Source: Bretschneidera sinensis
Lineage: Eukaryota; Streptophyta; Magnoliopsida; Brassicales; Akaniaceae
DNA length: 64,000 nt
NCBI GenBank assembly: GCA_023935145.1
Contig: CM043699.1
Coordinates: 108,562,536 to 108,626,535 of the forward strand
Direction of reading: 5' to 3'
The notes below the pieces were generated by a model that had not been told where the DNA came from, did no database searches, and saw only the letters and a list, made by a program, of their open reading frames with translations. Shown here piece by piece: positions 33,190 to 44,993 of the stretch. Position numbers and translations under genes: made by a program. Position 1 is the first letter of the stretch. Every line of letters starts with the position of its first letter.

Positions 33190-33430
33190 TCACCTCGGAC
33201 CCTAACCGAGGCCGAGGTATAAGGTGGATAAGCCAAATCCAACTTCACATTGGACCTTGACAAAAGCCGAGGTACGAGGTAAACCAGCCAAATCTAACTT
33301 CACTTCGGACCCTAACCATGGCCAAAGTATGAGGTGGCTCAACCAAGGCCGAGGTACAAGGTGGATCAACCAAGTCCGAGGTACGAGGTAAATCAACTAA
33401 GGTCGAAGTACGAGATGAATAAGGCAAATC
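33190..33430. repeat. Tandem array of 55-bp and 27-bp units (ccgaggta)
   Basis: The word gccgaggtac or a variant starts at 33211, 33266, 33321, 33348, 33375 and 33402, giving steps of 55, 55, 27, 27 and 27 bp. Confidence 0.9.
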
Positions 33431-33844
33431 CAATTTCACAAGAAGACCGACCTCCTCAAAGGACGAGGACCAACCTAAAGGCTCAAAATGGCCTCCGCTA
33501 CTAAAGAACTTCTCCAAAGATGAAGACCGACTTAAAGTGGCCGACCTCAAGAAGGTAGACCTCCTCCAAGGATAAGGACCAACCTAAAGTGGTCAACCTC
33601 AAAAAAGGTTGTTTTCCTCCATGGACGAGGACCAACCTAAAGAAAGTTGAATTTAAAGGCTGACCTCCTCCAAAGACGAGAACCAACCTAAAGTAGTCGA
33701 CCTCAAAAAGACCGACCTTCTCCAAGGATGAGGACCAATCTAAAATGGCCAAAATGACATCCACGCTGAAGGCTTCCTCTAAGGACAAATACCAACTTAA
33801 ATGGCCAACCTCAAAAAACCCGACTTCAAAGGTCGACCTCCTCC
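33430..33844. repeat. Tandem array with cctccaaggacgaggaccaacctaaa units, left part
   Basis: Seven or so degenerate units combine a ctcctccaaggacgag segment, an accaacctaaagtgg segment and gccgacctcaaaa. The array is cut at 33844 by the chromovirus and continues at 41515-41660. Confidence 0.85.
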
Positions 33845-34866
33845 AAGAAGTAATTTAATAAATATGACATAAAATTTAAATAATATATTTACGCGAAGGA
33901 TTTAGTATTGAATAAAATAATTCTTTTGAAAAAAAAAATTAGGATGTGGATGTCATTAAAAGGAAAAAAAAAAGAAATTGGACTTGAACATCTAGAAGAA
34001 AGAAAAGAAAAGAAAAAAAATAAATAATAAAAAAGTAAAAAAAAAATCAAAAGTTAAAAAACGTGGGCAACAGGTCTAAATGAGAATGAAAGAACTGGGA
34101 AGGCAGCCAGTCTAAGATAATAACAACATGTCGACAGGTAGGAAGACGTTCCCATCATAATCATTCTTGTATGGCATCTGATTTAATTATTGCTTGCATT
34201 ATTGAAATGTTGATGTGTGGTGTGTGATTGTGAATTTATTTATAGATGGATAAGTTTCACAGAGAGACAGTTATGGTGATAAAAACCATCTAAATTGTAG
34301 ACTTTATGATGTGAACCTCATTACGAGGTAATTATAAGATAATTGATGGTCTTAAGGTGAACCAATAAATAAGAGGAAGAGATTGATAGAGAATAGATAT
34401 GATGACATGTGTAGTGATAGTAGAGTGCTAGTATCAAGTGTATGAGATATAAATTGATTTAACTATTAAAAGATTGTTTATACAAATGAGTACTTCTAGT
34501 AAATTTAATTCATTGAACTTGTGAAGCTCACCCCTCATTGTACAATGATTTCAGATAGCAGACAGGACAAATAGTTTGGTGAGTTGAGATTCAGACAAAA
34601 TCATTTTCAGTAAGTCATGTGCATGTCAACATCCTTAGACTAACGAGAAAATAAAATAAGAAATTTATTTGTAAACATTCATGCATTTTACGTTGTATAG
34701 AATGTTTAAATATTAGATTGATGTAACTCCCCTATTGAGGGTTGAGGATTTATGAAAATTTTCTTTTGGCATTGTTTATTTTCTTTGTTGCATATATGTC
34801 GTGCTGAGATTTTCAAAATGTGATGACATCGTCTTGGGGGTGGCCAACCCGGGATGGGTCGTTACA
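33845..34866 (+). repeat. Chromovirus 5' LTR, deleted version
   Basis: Aligns with 39291-39520 and then, after a gap of about 1.2 kb, with 40735-41514. The breakpoint lies at about 34079, just after gggcaacaggt. The start is cut at aagaagtaattt. Confidence 0.85.
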
Positions 34867-34870
34867 ATTT

Positions 34871-34882
34871 TGGTATCAGAGC
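34871..34882 (+). promoter_or_regulatory. Chromovirus primer binding site (tRNA-Met)
   Basis: TGGTATCAGAGC, four bases after the LTR end TTACA at 34866. Confidence 0.9.
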
Positions 34883-36975
34883 ATTAGGTTTTATGATTCT
34901 GTAAACTGTATAAAAAGTAAGCAAGTGGAAGATTAAAATAAATTATATTTTAATGAACAATCTGAGGATGACACGTGGACGCACTAGAGCTGGAGTTAGA
35001 GTTGTTGATTTGAGAGGGCGTGGTAGGCCCACAATATTTTGACAAGTCGAGGTTGAGTTTGAATCTGTGGTTCTTAGAAGGGAACATGTTGACAGTATAA
35101 TTATTATTAGTAAAGAGATGAGAGAATCTGAAGTTAAAAGATATGAGCTAAGATAAACTCTTACGCATACTCTTGAGAAAATGAAAGTAATAAATGATAG
35201 AGTTGATAGGCTATAGCATAGACTTAATGAATAGGCTAGAGTAGTGTCTGGGGTTATTGCTAATCCAGTAATGATAGATGTATAAAAAGGGGGAAAAGTG
35301 AGTTATGCATGAGATGCAGAGAGATTGTTAAGTTGAATGCTTTTTCGTTTAAAGAATTTGTAAAACCTTTTAAGCCTGAGTTTTGGGAGAAACATGTAGA
35401 GAAGTTATTTGGTATTTTACCAGTAACTAACGGACAGAAGGTTGCTTTTGCTTCATTTGAGTTAGAATGAGAAGTTTTAGAATGATTAGAGGATATTCTT
35501 CCCAGGGTAAGTACAGATATTATTAGACCCTTAACCTGGAATAAGTTTAAGAAGGTTTTATTTGATAAATATTTTTCCTTAGACCTTTGGAGCCCATCAA
35601 GATAGAGATTTTATTTATTTAAGGCAAATATATTAGGTATGACTCAGTATGATAAGAGATTTATGGCTTTGTCGAAGTCGTATCGAAAATGGTAGACCTA
35701 GAGGAGAAGAAGTGTAAGAGGTTCATAGATGAACTATGTTTTAAGGTTTGATCAAAACTATCTTACATAAGGCATATGAATTATGTCAAATTGGTGGATA
35801 TATCATTTTAGATTGAGAGATATGTGATGGAAATTAGAGGAGGGAGGAATTAGCGGAAGAAATCTAGATTTGAAGAAACAGAAGGTGGTACCAGTATGAA
35901 TGTGCAGGGTGGGAGACCACCTAGAGGAGACGTTCCTTGTCACGGAAAACTGAATTACAGAGTCAGAGGCAAGCAGGATCTATTACTTTTGTAGCTCAGA
36001 ATACTAGTGGTGGGACCCTTAGATTTGGAGAGACAGATTATAGGAACTAGAAGTTATGGCAGAGGGAGTAAGTATGCCACCAAGGGGAAGTGGTAATCTG
36101 ATGTATGATTGAGAGACAGAAGCTTATCATAGTTATATTTAGATAATATATTTATCCCATAATTGTTCTAACTTGAGGTGTTTTGTATATAGAAAAGATG
36201 GATGTATCAATGTTGGTTGATCTTGGTGAAATCCATTCTTTTGCATCCAGTGTTCATATGAAGTCTTTTGAAGTATGTATTAGTCATTTGATGCAAAATA
36301 ATTTTTGTTGAAGTTCCCACGAGAAATAGAGTTATAATCATAAATGTTTATAAGTGTGGGGTGAATTGTATCAGTGATAGAGAATCTGAAGCTGGTTTAT
36401 TATCTTTGAATATAATATATTTTGGTGAAGAATTGGTTATCGATGTATTATGTCTGGGTTGATTACTCCAGAAAGAAGGTAGTGTTCAAAATATGGACAT
36501 GTGGAGTATAACTTTCAGGGAGAACATAAAATACTCTCGAATTATCTCATTTTGCTCTGACCACTAGGAGATGGTTGAAGAAGGATTGTGAGAAGTAATT
36601 GGCATACATAATGGATTCTAAAAAGAAAAATAGGATGCTAGAATAAATCTTAATGGTGAAAGATTATTCTAATATAATTCCTGATGAGTTATCTAAGTTG
36701 CCTCCAAGTAAGGAGATTAAATTTTCTATTGATGTGATACCAGGATTATCACATATATTTTGATAACACCCTAAAAAGTGACAACCACTGGGTTAAGGGA
36801 GTTGAAAGTTCAAGAGTTGTTAAATAAATAATTTATTCGATTTAAAGTGTCGCAATGAGGAGCCCACGTAATAGTTGTGAAGAAAGAAAGATGAAATAAT
36901 GAAATTATGTATATACTACAATTACTTGAATAAGAACAAATGTCGTTTTCCCATGATAAATAAATTGGTTGAGCA
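34883..36975 (+). pseudogene. Chromovirus gag-protease region, beyond recovery
   Basis: Fragments in several frames (for example MTRGRTRAGVRVVDLRGRG near 34980, and gag-core-like stretches around 35380-35620) suggest gag. Stops occur about every 20 to 40 codons. The protease motif was not identified with certainty; the stretch at about 36190-36260 is its likely place. Confidence 0.55.
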
Positions 36976-37257
36976 GTGCAAGGAGTGAGAGTGTTTTCTA
37001 AGATAAACCTAAGATCAGTTTATCACCATTTGAGGATAGAGAAGGGAAACGTGCCTAAGATTGTTTTTAGGACACATTATGGTCATAAGTTTCTGGTGAT
37101 GTCATTTGGATTGAATACTGTTCCAGAAAAATTCATGGACTTGATATATAAAATGTCTGAACTATTTCTTGATAATCTCGTGGTCGTATTCATAGATAAC
37201 ATTTTGGTATATTCTAACAATGAGGAAGAACATGTGAAACATTTGACAGTGTGTTAA
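36976..37257 (+). pseudogene. Chromovirus reverse transcriptase fragment
   Basis: Reads FSKINLRSVYHHLRIEKGNV, KIVFRTHYGHKFLVMSFGL and VVVFIDNILVYSNNEEEHVKHL, the central gypsy RT blocks. The catalytic FIDD is FIDN, so the active site is broken. The frame stops at 37257 and the thumb continues in other frames. Confidence 0.9.
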
Positions 37258-37559
37258 AGATAGTGAGGAAAGAGAGATTATATGCTATAATTTCTTAAAT
37301 GTAAATTTTGACTAAACGAAATAAATGTCTTGGGCATGTAGAATTTGGAGATGGTATAGAAATTGATCCACAGAAGGTAGAGATAGTGTTGAGTTGAGAA
37401 AGACAAACTAATGTAACTGAGATCAACAGCTTCTTGGGGTTGGTAGGTTATTATAGATGATTTATCCATAATTTTTTTTCTATTATTGCAGTACTATTGA
37501 CTAGATTGACCAGGAAAGATGTGAGATTTGTATGGTTTGGGGAGTGTGAGAAAAGTTTT

Positions 37560-37860
37560 CAATTACTAGAGGAGAAATTGATTACAGCTTCAGTATTGGT
37601 GTTTCCTTCTAATGATGAAGGATTTGTGGTGTATAGTGATGCGTCGCATCATTGGTTGGGATATGTGTAACATAGGAAAGCTGTGGCCCATACTTTTAGG
37701 CAATTGAAGATTCATGATAGAAATTACCATACTCATGAATTAGAATTGGTTATTATAGTGTTTACGTTAAAGATTAGAGACATCATCTATATGGAGCCAC
37801 TTGTGAGATATTCATGGGTTATAAGAGTTTGATATACTTATCTATTCAGAGAGAGTTGAA
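37560..37860 (+). pseudogene. Chromovirus RNase H fragment
   Basis: The sequence at about 37618 reads GFVVYSDASHHWLGYV, the first catalytic Asp segment of gypsy RNase H. YHTHELELVIIVFTLK follows at about 37725. Stops interrupt it. Confidence 0.75.
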
Positions 37861-38189
37861 TTTGAGGTAAAGATAGTAGATGGAGTTGATTAGTAACTAT
37901 GATTGTACAATTCACTATCATCTAGAAAAAATGAGAAGGCGATAGCTGATGCATTGAGAAGAAAGTATACAAGAAGGTTAATTGATATTGGAAGTCCTGA
38001 TGTGAAATTGATGATAGATTTAAGAGAGATAATAATGAAGTTGAATATCAGTAATAGAAGATAATGGTTAGCAAATATGGTTGTACAGTCATTCATAGTA
38101 AAATGAGATGCAAGGTAGAGATGAAGAGATAGAAAAGATTAAGCATTGAGTGCTTACTAGCAAACATTTTGAGTTCAAAATTTAAAATG

Positions 38190-38960
38190 AGGGTATTTTA
38201 GTATTGGAACGTTGGAGTTGTGTTCCCAATAATGCGAAGTTGAGGAATGAGATAATGAGAAAGGCACATGAGAATGTAGATTCGATGCATCCAAGTAACA
38301 ATAAGATGTATAGAGAATTGAGACAGAATTTCTTGTGGTCAGGATTGAAGAATGATGCAGCTGAGATTGTGAGGTTATATGGAGTACTATTGAGAATAGT
38401 GTTAATTAGATTTTGGAGAGGCTTTCAAAAATCCACGAGTACACAGTTGTAATTAAATATAATTTTTCATGCTCAGACAGAAAGGATTATTAGAGTATTA
38501 GAAGATATATTAAGGGCAAATATGATGAGTTCTGAGTAAGTTTGAAATGCTTATATGCCATAGATTGAAGTTGCTTATAATAATCAGTATCAAACTAGTA
38601 TTGGGATGGCACTGATTAAGACATTGTATGGTAAAAGGTGTAAAACTCCTATATGTGGAAAGAAATGAGAGAGAGAAAGATATTTGATCCATAAATTATT
38701 GAGTTAACAACTGAGAGGATTGAATTGGTTAGAGAGAACCATAAAGCAACACAGAGTAGACTAAATAGTTGTTAATAATAAAAGAAGACCTCTTGAGCTT
38801 CAAGTAGGTGATTTGTGTATAAGTAAAAATATCTCCATGAAAAGGTGTGTTGAGGATCAAAAAGAAAGAAAAGTTGAGTCTGGGGCAAGTGGGACCTTAT
38901 GAGGTTGTTGAGTAAGTTGAGCTAGTTGTGAGGCCTCCAGAGTTAGAGCATTTATATAAT
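38190..38960 (+). pseudogene. Chromovirus integrase fragments
   Basis: A frame at 38204-38452 has AHENVDSMHPSNNKMYRELR and NFLWSGLKNDAAEIV, the region of the HHCC domain. Further pieces follow: near 38560 an AYNNQYQTSIGMA-like stretch, and near 38715 an ERIELVRENHKATQSR-like helix. The integrase core is largely lost. Confidence 0.75.
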
Positions 38961-39517
38961 GTATTTCATGATTCACTTTTAAGAAAGTATTTAAATGATG
39001 AATAGTGTAATATTTCGAGCTAAGCTATAGAAATTCATAAAGTTTGGGTTTATATACAAGTACTAGTGAGAATTTTAGACAGAGAAGAACAAGTCTTGTA
39101 AAATAAAGAAAATTCATTAGTTTAAGTTCTGTGATGGAATAAGGATGTTAAAAAGATTACATGAAAGTGTGAGACAATTATGAAGAAGTATTGTTCACAA
39201 TTGTTTCTTGAGTTGCTAAGGAAGATTTCTGGGACGAAATTTTTATAAGGTGGGTAAAATTGTAATACCCGTATTCGTGAAGTAAGGGTAAAGAAGTAAT
39301 TTAATAAATATAAAAAAAATTAAAATAATATATTTACACGAAAGATTTAGTATTGAATAAAATAATTCTTTTGAAAAAAAATTATGACGTGGACGTCATT
39401 AAAAGAAAAGAAAAAAATTGAACCTGAACGTCTAGAAGCAAGAAAAGGAAAGAAAATAAAATAAATAATAAACAATAAAAAAGTTTTAAAAAAAAAACCC
39501 AAAAGTCAAAAAATGTG

Positions 39518-39542
39518 GGCAGCAGGTATTACACCTGCTGCC
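39518..39542. repeat. LTR hairpin, 10-bp perfect stem
   Basis: GGCAGCAGGT, loop ATTAC, ACCTGCTGCC, about 257 bases from the start of the chromovirus 3' LTR. Confidence 0.95.
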
Positions 39543-40306
39543 AATTTAAGTAAGGCATTGTGAATGCCTCACACGTCTTCAAAACGTGGAGCAAATTTGA
39601 GAGCTTGAGAAATGCAAGGGGGGGACTGCTGAAGCATAGATATATATATATATATGTGCAAACATAATTCATACTGAACGATTTCGTTCAGTTTCTTTCA
39701 ACTTCTCATTTTTTTTCTCTAAACACTTGGGGACCCAAAGAAAGGCTGAAAGAGCAAATTTTTGAACGGAGTTACTGCGGAATTTCATAGAGAATCAGGA
39801 AAAGCAATCAGAAAAACCGAAGGTAATAACATAGTGTTTATTTTTACAATTTTTAGCATTCATGAAATTTCTTAAGAAGTCAAAGTGGGAATTTTCAAAG
39901 TGTGTGGTTTATAAAGAAGTGAAGAATAAATTAGAATTTTAATATAAATATGATGTCAGGTGTTGACGATCTACAACTGGGGGAATTTATGAGAGAAACG
40001 GGAAAGGTAAGGAGGTGATCCACGGGTAGCTTTAGTGAGATGGATTTACTTTAAGTAATCCAAATAAAAAATGAAAAATATAGGGAGGATATTAAAATAA
40101 ATTATTAGCTTATATTTTGGTGATAGATAAAGATTTGGTTGATAGATATGATATGATATGATATGAATACTAGACATGTAGAAAAAATTATTATGTGAGA
40201 ATAAATATTATTAGAATAATGAGTTGATTTAATAATAAAGGTGATAAATAAATTCTTAATGAACTATGGTTGATATTTTAATACGAATTATGAGAAGATG
40301 AATTTT

Positions 40307-40475
40307 AGTGGATATTGACAAACTTTGATGGATGATTTAATGTGATTAGAGATGAAATTTAGTGGATCTTGACAAACTTTGATGGATAATTTGATGTGAT
40401 TTGGGATGAAATTTAGTGGATCTTGACAAGTTTTAATGGATGATTTGATGTGATTTGGGATGAGTGGATTTTAGT
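40307..40475. repeat. 54-bp tandem repeat, three units, in the LTR
   Basis: agtggat recurs at 40307, 40361 and 40415, and agtgg again at 40472. Each unit reads agtggatcttgacaaacttt followed by gatggatgatttgatgtgat. Confidence 0.9.
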
Positions 40476-40614
40476 GGATTTTTTTTTATATTTTGAGAAA
40501 AAATCAGGATAGTCAATTTAAATATTTTGATTTCATGTTATTTTTATATTACTGTTTATATGCATATTTCATATCATTGCTCATATGCATATACATTAAA
40601 TAAAATAAAAAAAC

Positions 40615-40790
40615 CGAGAAGGCAGCTGGGCTAATGAAAAGAAAAGAACTGGGAAGGCAACCGGTCTAATGAAAATGAAAGAACCGAGAAGGCAGCCGGT
40701 CTAAATGAAAACGAAAGAACCGGGAAGGCAGCCGGTCTAAATGAGAATGAAAGAACCGCGAAGACAGCCGGTCTAAGATAATAACAACCT
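40615..40790. repeat. 36-bp tandem repeat, five units, in the LTR
   Basis: The word ggcagccggtctaa or a variant starts at 40621, 40656, 40691, 40727 and 40763, preceded by gaaagaaccgggaa. Five related units occur inverted at about 62620-62790. Confidence 0.9.
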
Positions 40791-41514
40791 GTCGACGGGT
40801 GGGAAGACGTTCCCATCATAATCATTCATGCATGACATCTGATTTAATTATTGTTTACATTATTGAAATGTTGATGTGTGGTGTGTGATTGTGATTTTAT
40901 TTATAGATGGATGAGTTTCACAGAAAGATAGTTATGGTGATAAAAACCATCTAAATGGATGTGAACCTCATTACGAGGTAATTATGAGATAATTGATCAT
41001 CTTAAGGTGAACCAATAAATAAGAGGAAGAGATTGATAGAGAATTGATATGATGACATATTTAGTGATAGTAGAGTGCTAGTGTCAAGTGTATGAGATAT
41101 AAATTGATTTAAATATTAAAAGACTGTTTATACAATTGAGTACTTCTAGTAAATTTAATTCACTAAGCTTGTGAAGCTCACCCCTCATTGTACAATGATT
41201 TCAGGTAGCAAACAGAATGAATAGTTTGGTGAGTTGAGATTCAGATGAAATCATTTTCAGTAAGTCACGTACGTGTCAACATGCTCAGACTAACGAGAAA
41301 AGAAAATAAGAAATTTATTTGTAAACATTCATTTTACGTTGTATAGAATGTTTAAATACCATATTGATATAACTCCCCTATTGAGGGTTGAGAATTTACG
41401 AAAAATTTCTTTTGGTGTTGTTTATTTTCTTTGTTGCATATATGTGTCATGCTGAGATTTTCAAAATGTGATGACATCGTCTCGGGGGTAGCCAACCCAG
41501 GATGGGTTGTTACA

Positions 41515-41893
41515 GATGAGGACCAACCTAGAGTGGCCGACCTCAGGAAAGTCGACCTTAAAAAATGTTGACATCCTCCAAGGACAAGGACTAACCTCAA
41601 GAAGGCCGAATTAAAGAAGGTTGGCCTAAAAAAAAGCCGACTTCCTTAAAGAACAAGTACCCAAAAAAAAATTTTGAGTACCGATTTGGGGATCCCAAAC
41701 CAATGGATCTGCAAAAAAAAAAAAAAAAAACAATCAAGTACTCCAAAAAATGGCAGAGTACCGAAGTGGGTGTCTCAATTAATTGGGGACCTACCAACTC
41801 CACCTAGAGAAGATTGACTACCAACTTAAAGTACAAAAACCCTCACTCCTTTAAAGTTATTTCAACTCCAAATGAGTGAAGGGAGAGGGCATA
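41515..41893 (+). other. Gypsy-1 tail: end of the third array and 3' untranslated region
   Basis: Resumes the gatgaggaccaacctagagtgg repeat interrupted at 33844. Purine-rich DNA follows, with an A18 run at about 41712, and the polypurine tract before the 3' LTR. No frame. Confidence 0.75.
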
Positions 41894-42193
41894 TGATATA
41901 GGAAAAATATACCTGCGAATCGGAAGATGACACATGTCAACCACAAGGGTAAAACAGTTATCTCTACCCGTTTGGACCCTATAAATAAGGAGTCCTCCAA
42001 GCAGTAAGGAATTGAATTCACTCTTTCACTTTTACTCTCTCCACCTCTTATTCTGACTTAAGCATCAGAGAGCCCTCCCGGAGTAAAACAATCCAAGTCA
42101 GCTTCATTTTCAGGTGCCTCGGATCCAACTCACACCAGGCCCAGCTTTAGTGATCAACCATCAAGCAGATTCGACCTATTTTTGGCATCAACA
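41894..42193 (+). repeat. Gypsy-1 3' LTR
   Basis: 300 bp, TATAAATA at 41980-41987. It is followed by TTATT at 42194-42198. Confidence 0.9.
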
Positions 42194-42198
42194 TTATT

Positions 42199-42485
42199 TA
42201 AGATGAATTAAATTCAACACCGAAATAAGATAAGTTTTTGTTTTTTTTTAAAGTTGAATTTAAGTAATTTCTAAAATTATAAGGAGTTACTTATGTAAAA
42301 TCAAACCACAAGATACTAATTTTAATTTACCATATACTATTCCTTTCTGTTCTTTTCTATCTCTTAAAAAGCAAGAGAGAAGAAACCCATAAAATAAAGG
42401 GGCTACCTCGACCACAACGCCATCCCCCTGCATGAAGAGATGGGTACAGCAAGTCAAACGCAACTGACTTGCTTTTTTTTAACGT

Positions 42486-42530
<45 letters not shown>

Positions 42531-43416
42531 TGCAAACAAAACGCATAAGAACACTTTTTTTTCTTAAAAATTAAATAGTAATTTCGTGAAAGTTGATTGG
42601 TAATTTTATAGAAATAGAGTATCTAATAACATAAAGGGACTGAAAAACTTTTTTTATTTCGTGCATGTTTGATGTATCTTCGTTAACTAATTAATGACAT
42701 GAGATATATATTTTATTATTTGTTTTGAAACTTTTTTAAGAATTAATTAAACGTAACTTAAATAATTAAAATTTAAAATTAATTAAAAAATAAAATATTT
42801 ATTTTGATTATGTAATTATTGATTGGATTTTATTTTGATTACATAATTTTCAATTTACAAATCAAATCCTAAAACTTTGATTTTTTAATTCAATTTTTTT
42901 GATAATTTTTATCTTAAAAGCTCTTCGTAATTCTATTTAAACACAAAATCAGATTTGAAGTGATTAACAATCTCATCTTAGTGATGAAATTCATGTCAAA
43001 TGAGACAAAAAAAAAAAAAAAAAACTTTTCTCTCTCTTATTGAGTAGAAAATCTAATGCAATTTTGAAACCAAACTTATTAAAAGAGTCAGATTGAACTC
43101 AATCAACGATTACATGATTAAAATAAATATGTAGGCTTTATTAGTCTTTGCCAAAGCAATCCTAGAGCATGAGTACATGCTGTGCATGTGAATGTCTTGA
43201 AAAAGTGGCCGTGTGAAAAGAAAATAGTAGTTGTTGGGTTCGAGTTTCTATGTTTATTGATAGAAGTGATCATATCCACTTAGTACTCCACTGAGTACTG
43301 AAATCAATATTATACACATGCGTATTCGTATTCGTATTCGATGCAAAAATGGTAAAAGCCCAAATATTTGACTCTGACCAGAGCCAGAGAGGTGCCATGC
43401 GCTCCAAACAGTCAGG
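42199..43416. other. AT-rich intergenic DNA with (AT)n microsatellite
   Basis: A 41-base alternating AT run occupies 42488-42528. No frame, RNA gene or terminal-repeat element was recognised in the rest. Confidence 0.65.
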
Positions 43417-43915
43417 GCATGTTTGAGTGAAGTTTTTTATTTTTAATTTTTGAAAATTATTTTCGAAAATAAAACTTGAAAATAGTTTTTGATGTTTAAT
43501 GTTTGAATAACTGTAATTTGAAAATTGTTTCAAAAACAAAATAATAAATTGTTGTTTGAATAATTTTATTTTGAAAACTGTTTTGATACACATTGTAATT
43601 ATTTTTAGTTTTGAGTTTAAATTTAAAATCTATATTAATTTTATTTCTCATGTTTACTAAATACTTAAAAATAATTAATATTATTTTATTTTTAAAATTT
43701 TTATATTTTTTATATACCATAGAGAAAGAATGAAATAGAGAAGTTAATATTGATTTTAGAGTTATTTTTTAAAAATTATATTAAAAAACATTAATTTGGA
43801 GTTTTCATAAAACTGATTTTTTGAAAACTGTTTTTAAATATTATTTTTAAAAACTATTTGTTAAACACAAAAAAAAAAAAAAAAAAAATTCCAAAAACTT
43901 TTAAACAAACATTCC
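43417..43915. mobile_element. MITE-like element with imperfect terminal inverted repeats
   Basis: Left end ggcatgtttgagtgaagttt; the right end on the reverse strand reads ggaatgtttgtttaaaagtt. The interior is AT-rich, with repeated ttgaaaactgtttt phrases in both orientations. The target duplication is unclear and no frame is present. Confidence 0.55.
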
Positions 43916-44993
43916 TCTAACTTCTCTCATTTCAGTCACTACTTTATTTCCACTCCATGGCCACTAGTTCTGTAAAACATTCAATGCGTTGACTTGCATT
44001 TCAAAATTAACGTTTACCTCGTATCAATTTTTTTAAAATTATTTAGATTATTTTTAAATTTATTAAAATTTCATTTAAATATCAAATGCTTTTTAAAATC
44101 TACTATTTATCGGTGTACGTAGATGTGGTTCACCTTTTGGGTCTGGGCGTTCGGATGACTCGAGACGTATGCCCAGTGATTTTTTTTTTTTTTTGCCTCT
44201 GTGCCTCAAAACGAGGTTGTTTTGAGTTAGATGAAATCAGCCTATTTAATCAAAACGTTGTCGTGCTACAATATTATTACACTTCATAAATATATAATAC
44301 AGGTTATCTAGTTTAATAATAATTACAAACTATTTAATTAATCACTTACAAATTACAACAATATAGAAATATAAATTATACTTCATATAATTTATATATA
44401 AATATATATTAATATTTATAAAATTATAATTATTAGACTATAGAGAGTTAGTAAAGTATTAAACTTTGATAAAAATTAATTAATTAATTACAAATTAAAT
44501 TATTTTTATTTTACTATTCTAATTAATTAATTAATATTATTTTATTAAAATTTCAAAACATCCCAAAATATTCAAAAGACTTACCCGGATTTTCAACCTT
44601 TTAGGTCAGAATTTTAAATTTTCAACATTTTGATTGGATGTCATTACAAATTGAACTACTTTGTTGAAGGACCGTAGTATAAATTGATGGATACATATGC
44701 AACAAACGATAGCGTACCTCTAATATCATATGTAATTAAAATTTTCATCAAATTGTTTGATATTTGTGTAAAAATATTTTGATAAATATTCATTCATAGG
44801 TATTAAGTTAGTAAAGTTTATTGATAATTAATTAATTTATATTATTTCAATTTTTAAATATTTTTATAATTTAACTAATATTATTTTATTCAAAAAACTC
44901 TAATGCCTCAGGGTTTACGCCTCACCTCGCCTCATTGAGGCAAAACACCTCGTCCAACGCCCTCACCTTTGAAAACACTGCTATTTACCATAA
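43916..44993. other. AT-rich intergenic DNA
   Basis: Two GC-richer islands stand out: ggcgttcggatgactcgag (about 44147) and a gcctcacctcgcctcattga tract (about 44920) ending gaaaacactg. Such gcctc/gaggc tracts with an aaaacactg border are common in plant DNA transposon remnants; I could not define ends. Confidence 0.45.

Larger units (their letters stand above)
33845..41514 (+). mobile_element. Chromovirus-type Ty3/gypsy element nested in Gypsy-1, heavily decayed
   Basis: The 3' LTR is 39261-41514 (2.25 kb, TGTAATACCC to GTTGTTACA). The 5' LTR is shortened to 33845-34866 by loss of its first 40 or so bases and of about 1.2 kb internally. PBS TGGTATCAGAGC follows the 5' LTR, and a purine tract (aaggtgggtaaaat) precedes the 3' LTR. 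The internal part (34867-39260) shows RT, RNase H and integrase fragments in the gypsy order. The tRNA-Met primer and the gacgaaatttttat sequence near the PPT are typical of plant chromoviruses. Many stops and frameshifts. Confidence 0.88.
39261..41514 (+). repeat. Chromovirus 3' LTR
   Basis: 2254 bp with TG and CA ends. It contains a hairpin at 39518-39542, an (AT)n tract at about 39640, three 54-bp repeats (40307-40475) and five 35- to 36-bp repeats (40615-40790). The same family occurs on the minus strand at 61879-64000. Confidence 0.92.
30012..42193 (+). mobile_element. Gypsy-1, Ty3/gypsy element with Tat-like gag and no pol seen, host of a nested chromovirus
   Basis: LTRs of about 300 bp at 30012-30320 and 41894-42193 start TGATATA and end CATCAACA, with TTATT flanking both outer ends. 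After the 5' LTR a decayed PBS-like segment is followed by TTTGTGGGAATG, the context usual in Tat-lineage elements. A gag remnant is recognisable, but no protease, RT or integrase of its own was found. The remainder is tandem repeats and a nested chromovirus. A purine tract (gaagggagagggcata) precedes the 3' LTR. Lineage naming is by the gag zinc segment and PBS context. Confidence 0.88.

Noticed and set aside
43270..43720. Minus-strand frames of 74 and 107 codons
   Set aside because: Phe/Lys/Asn-rich readings of the AT-rich MITE-like element at 43417-43915.
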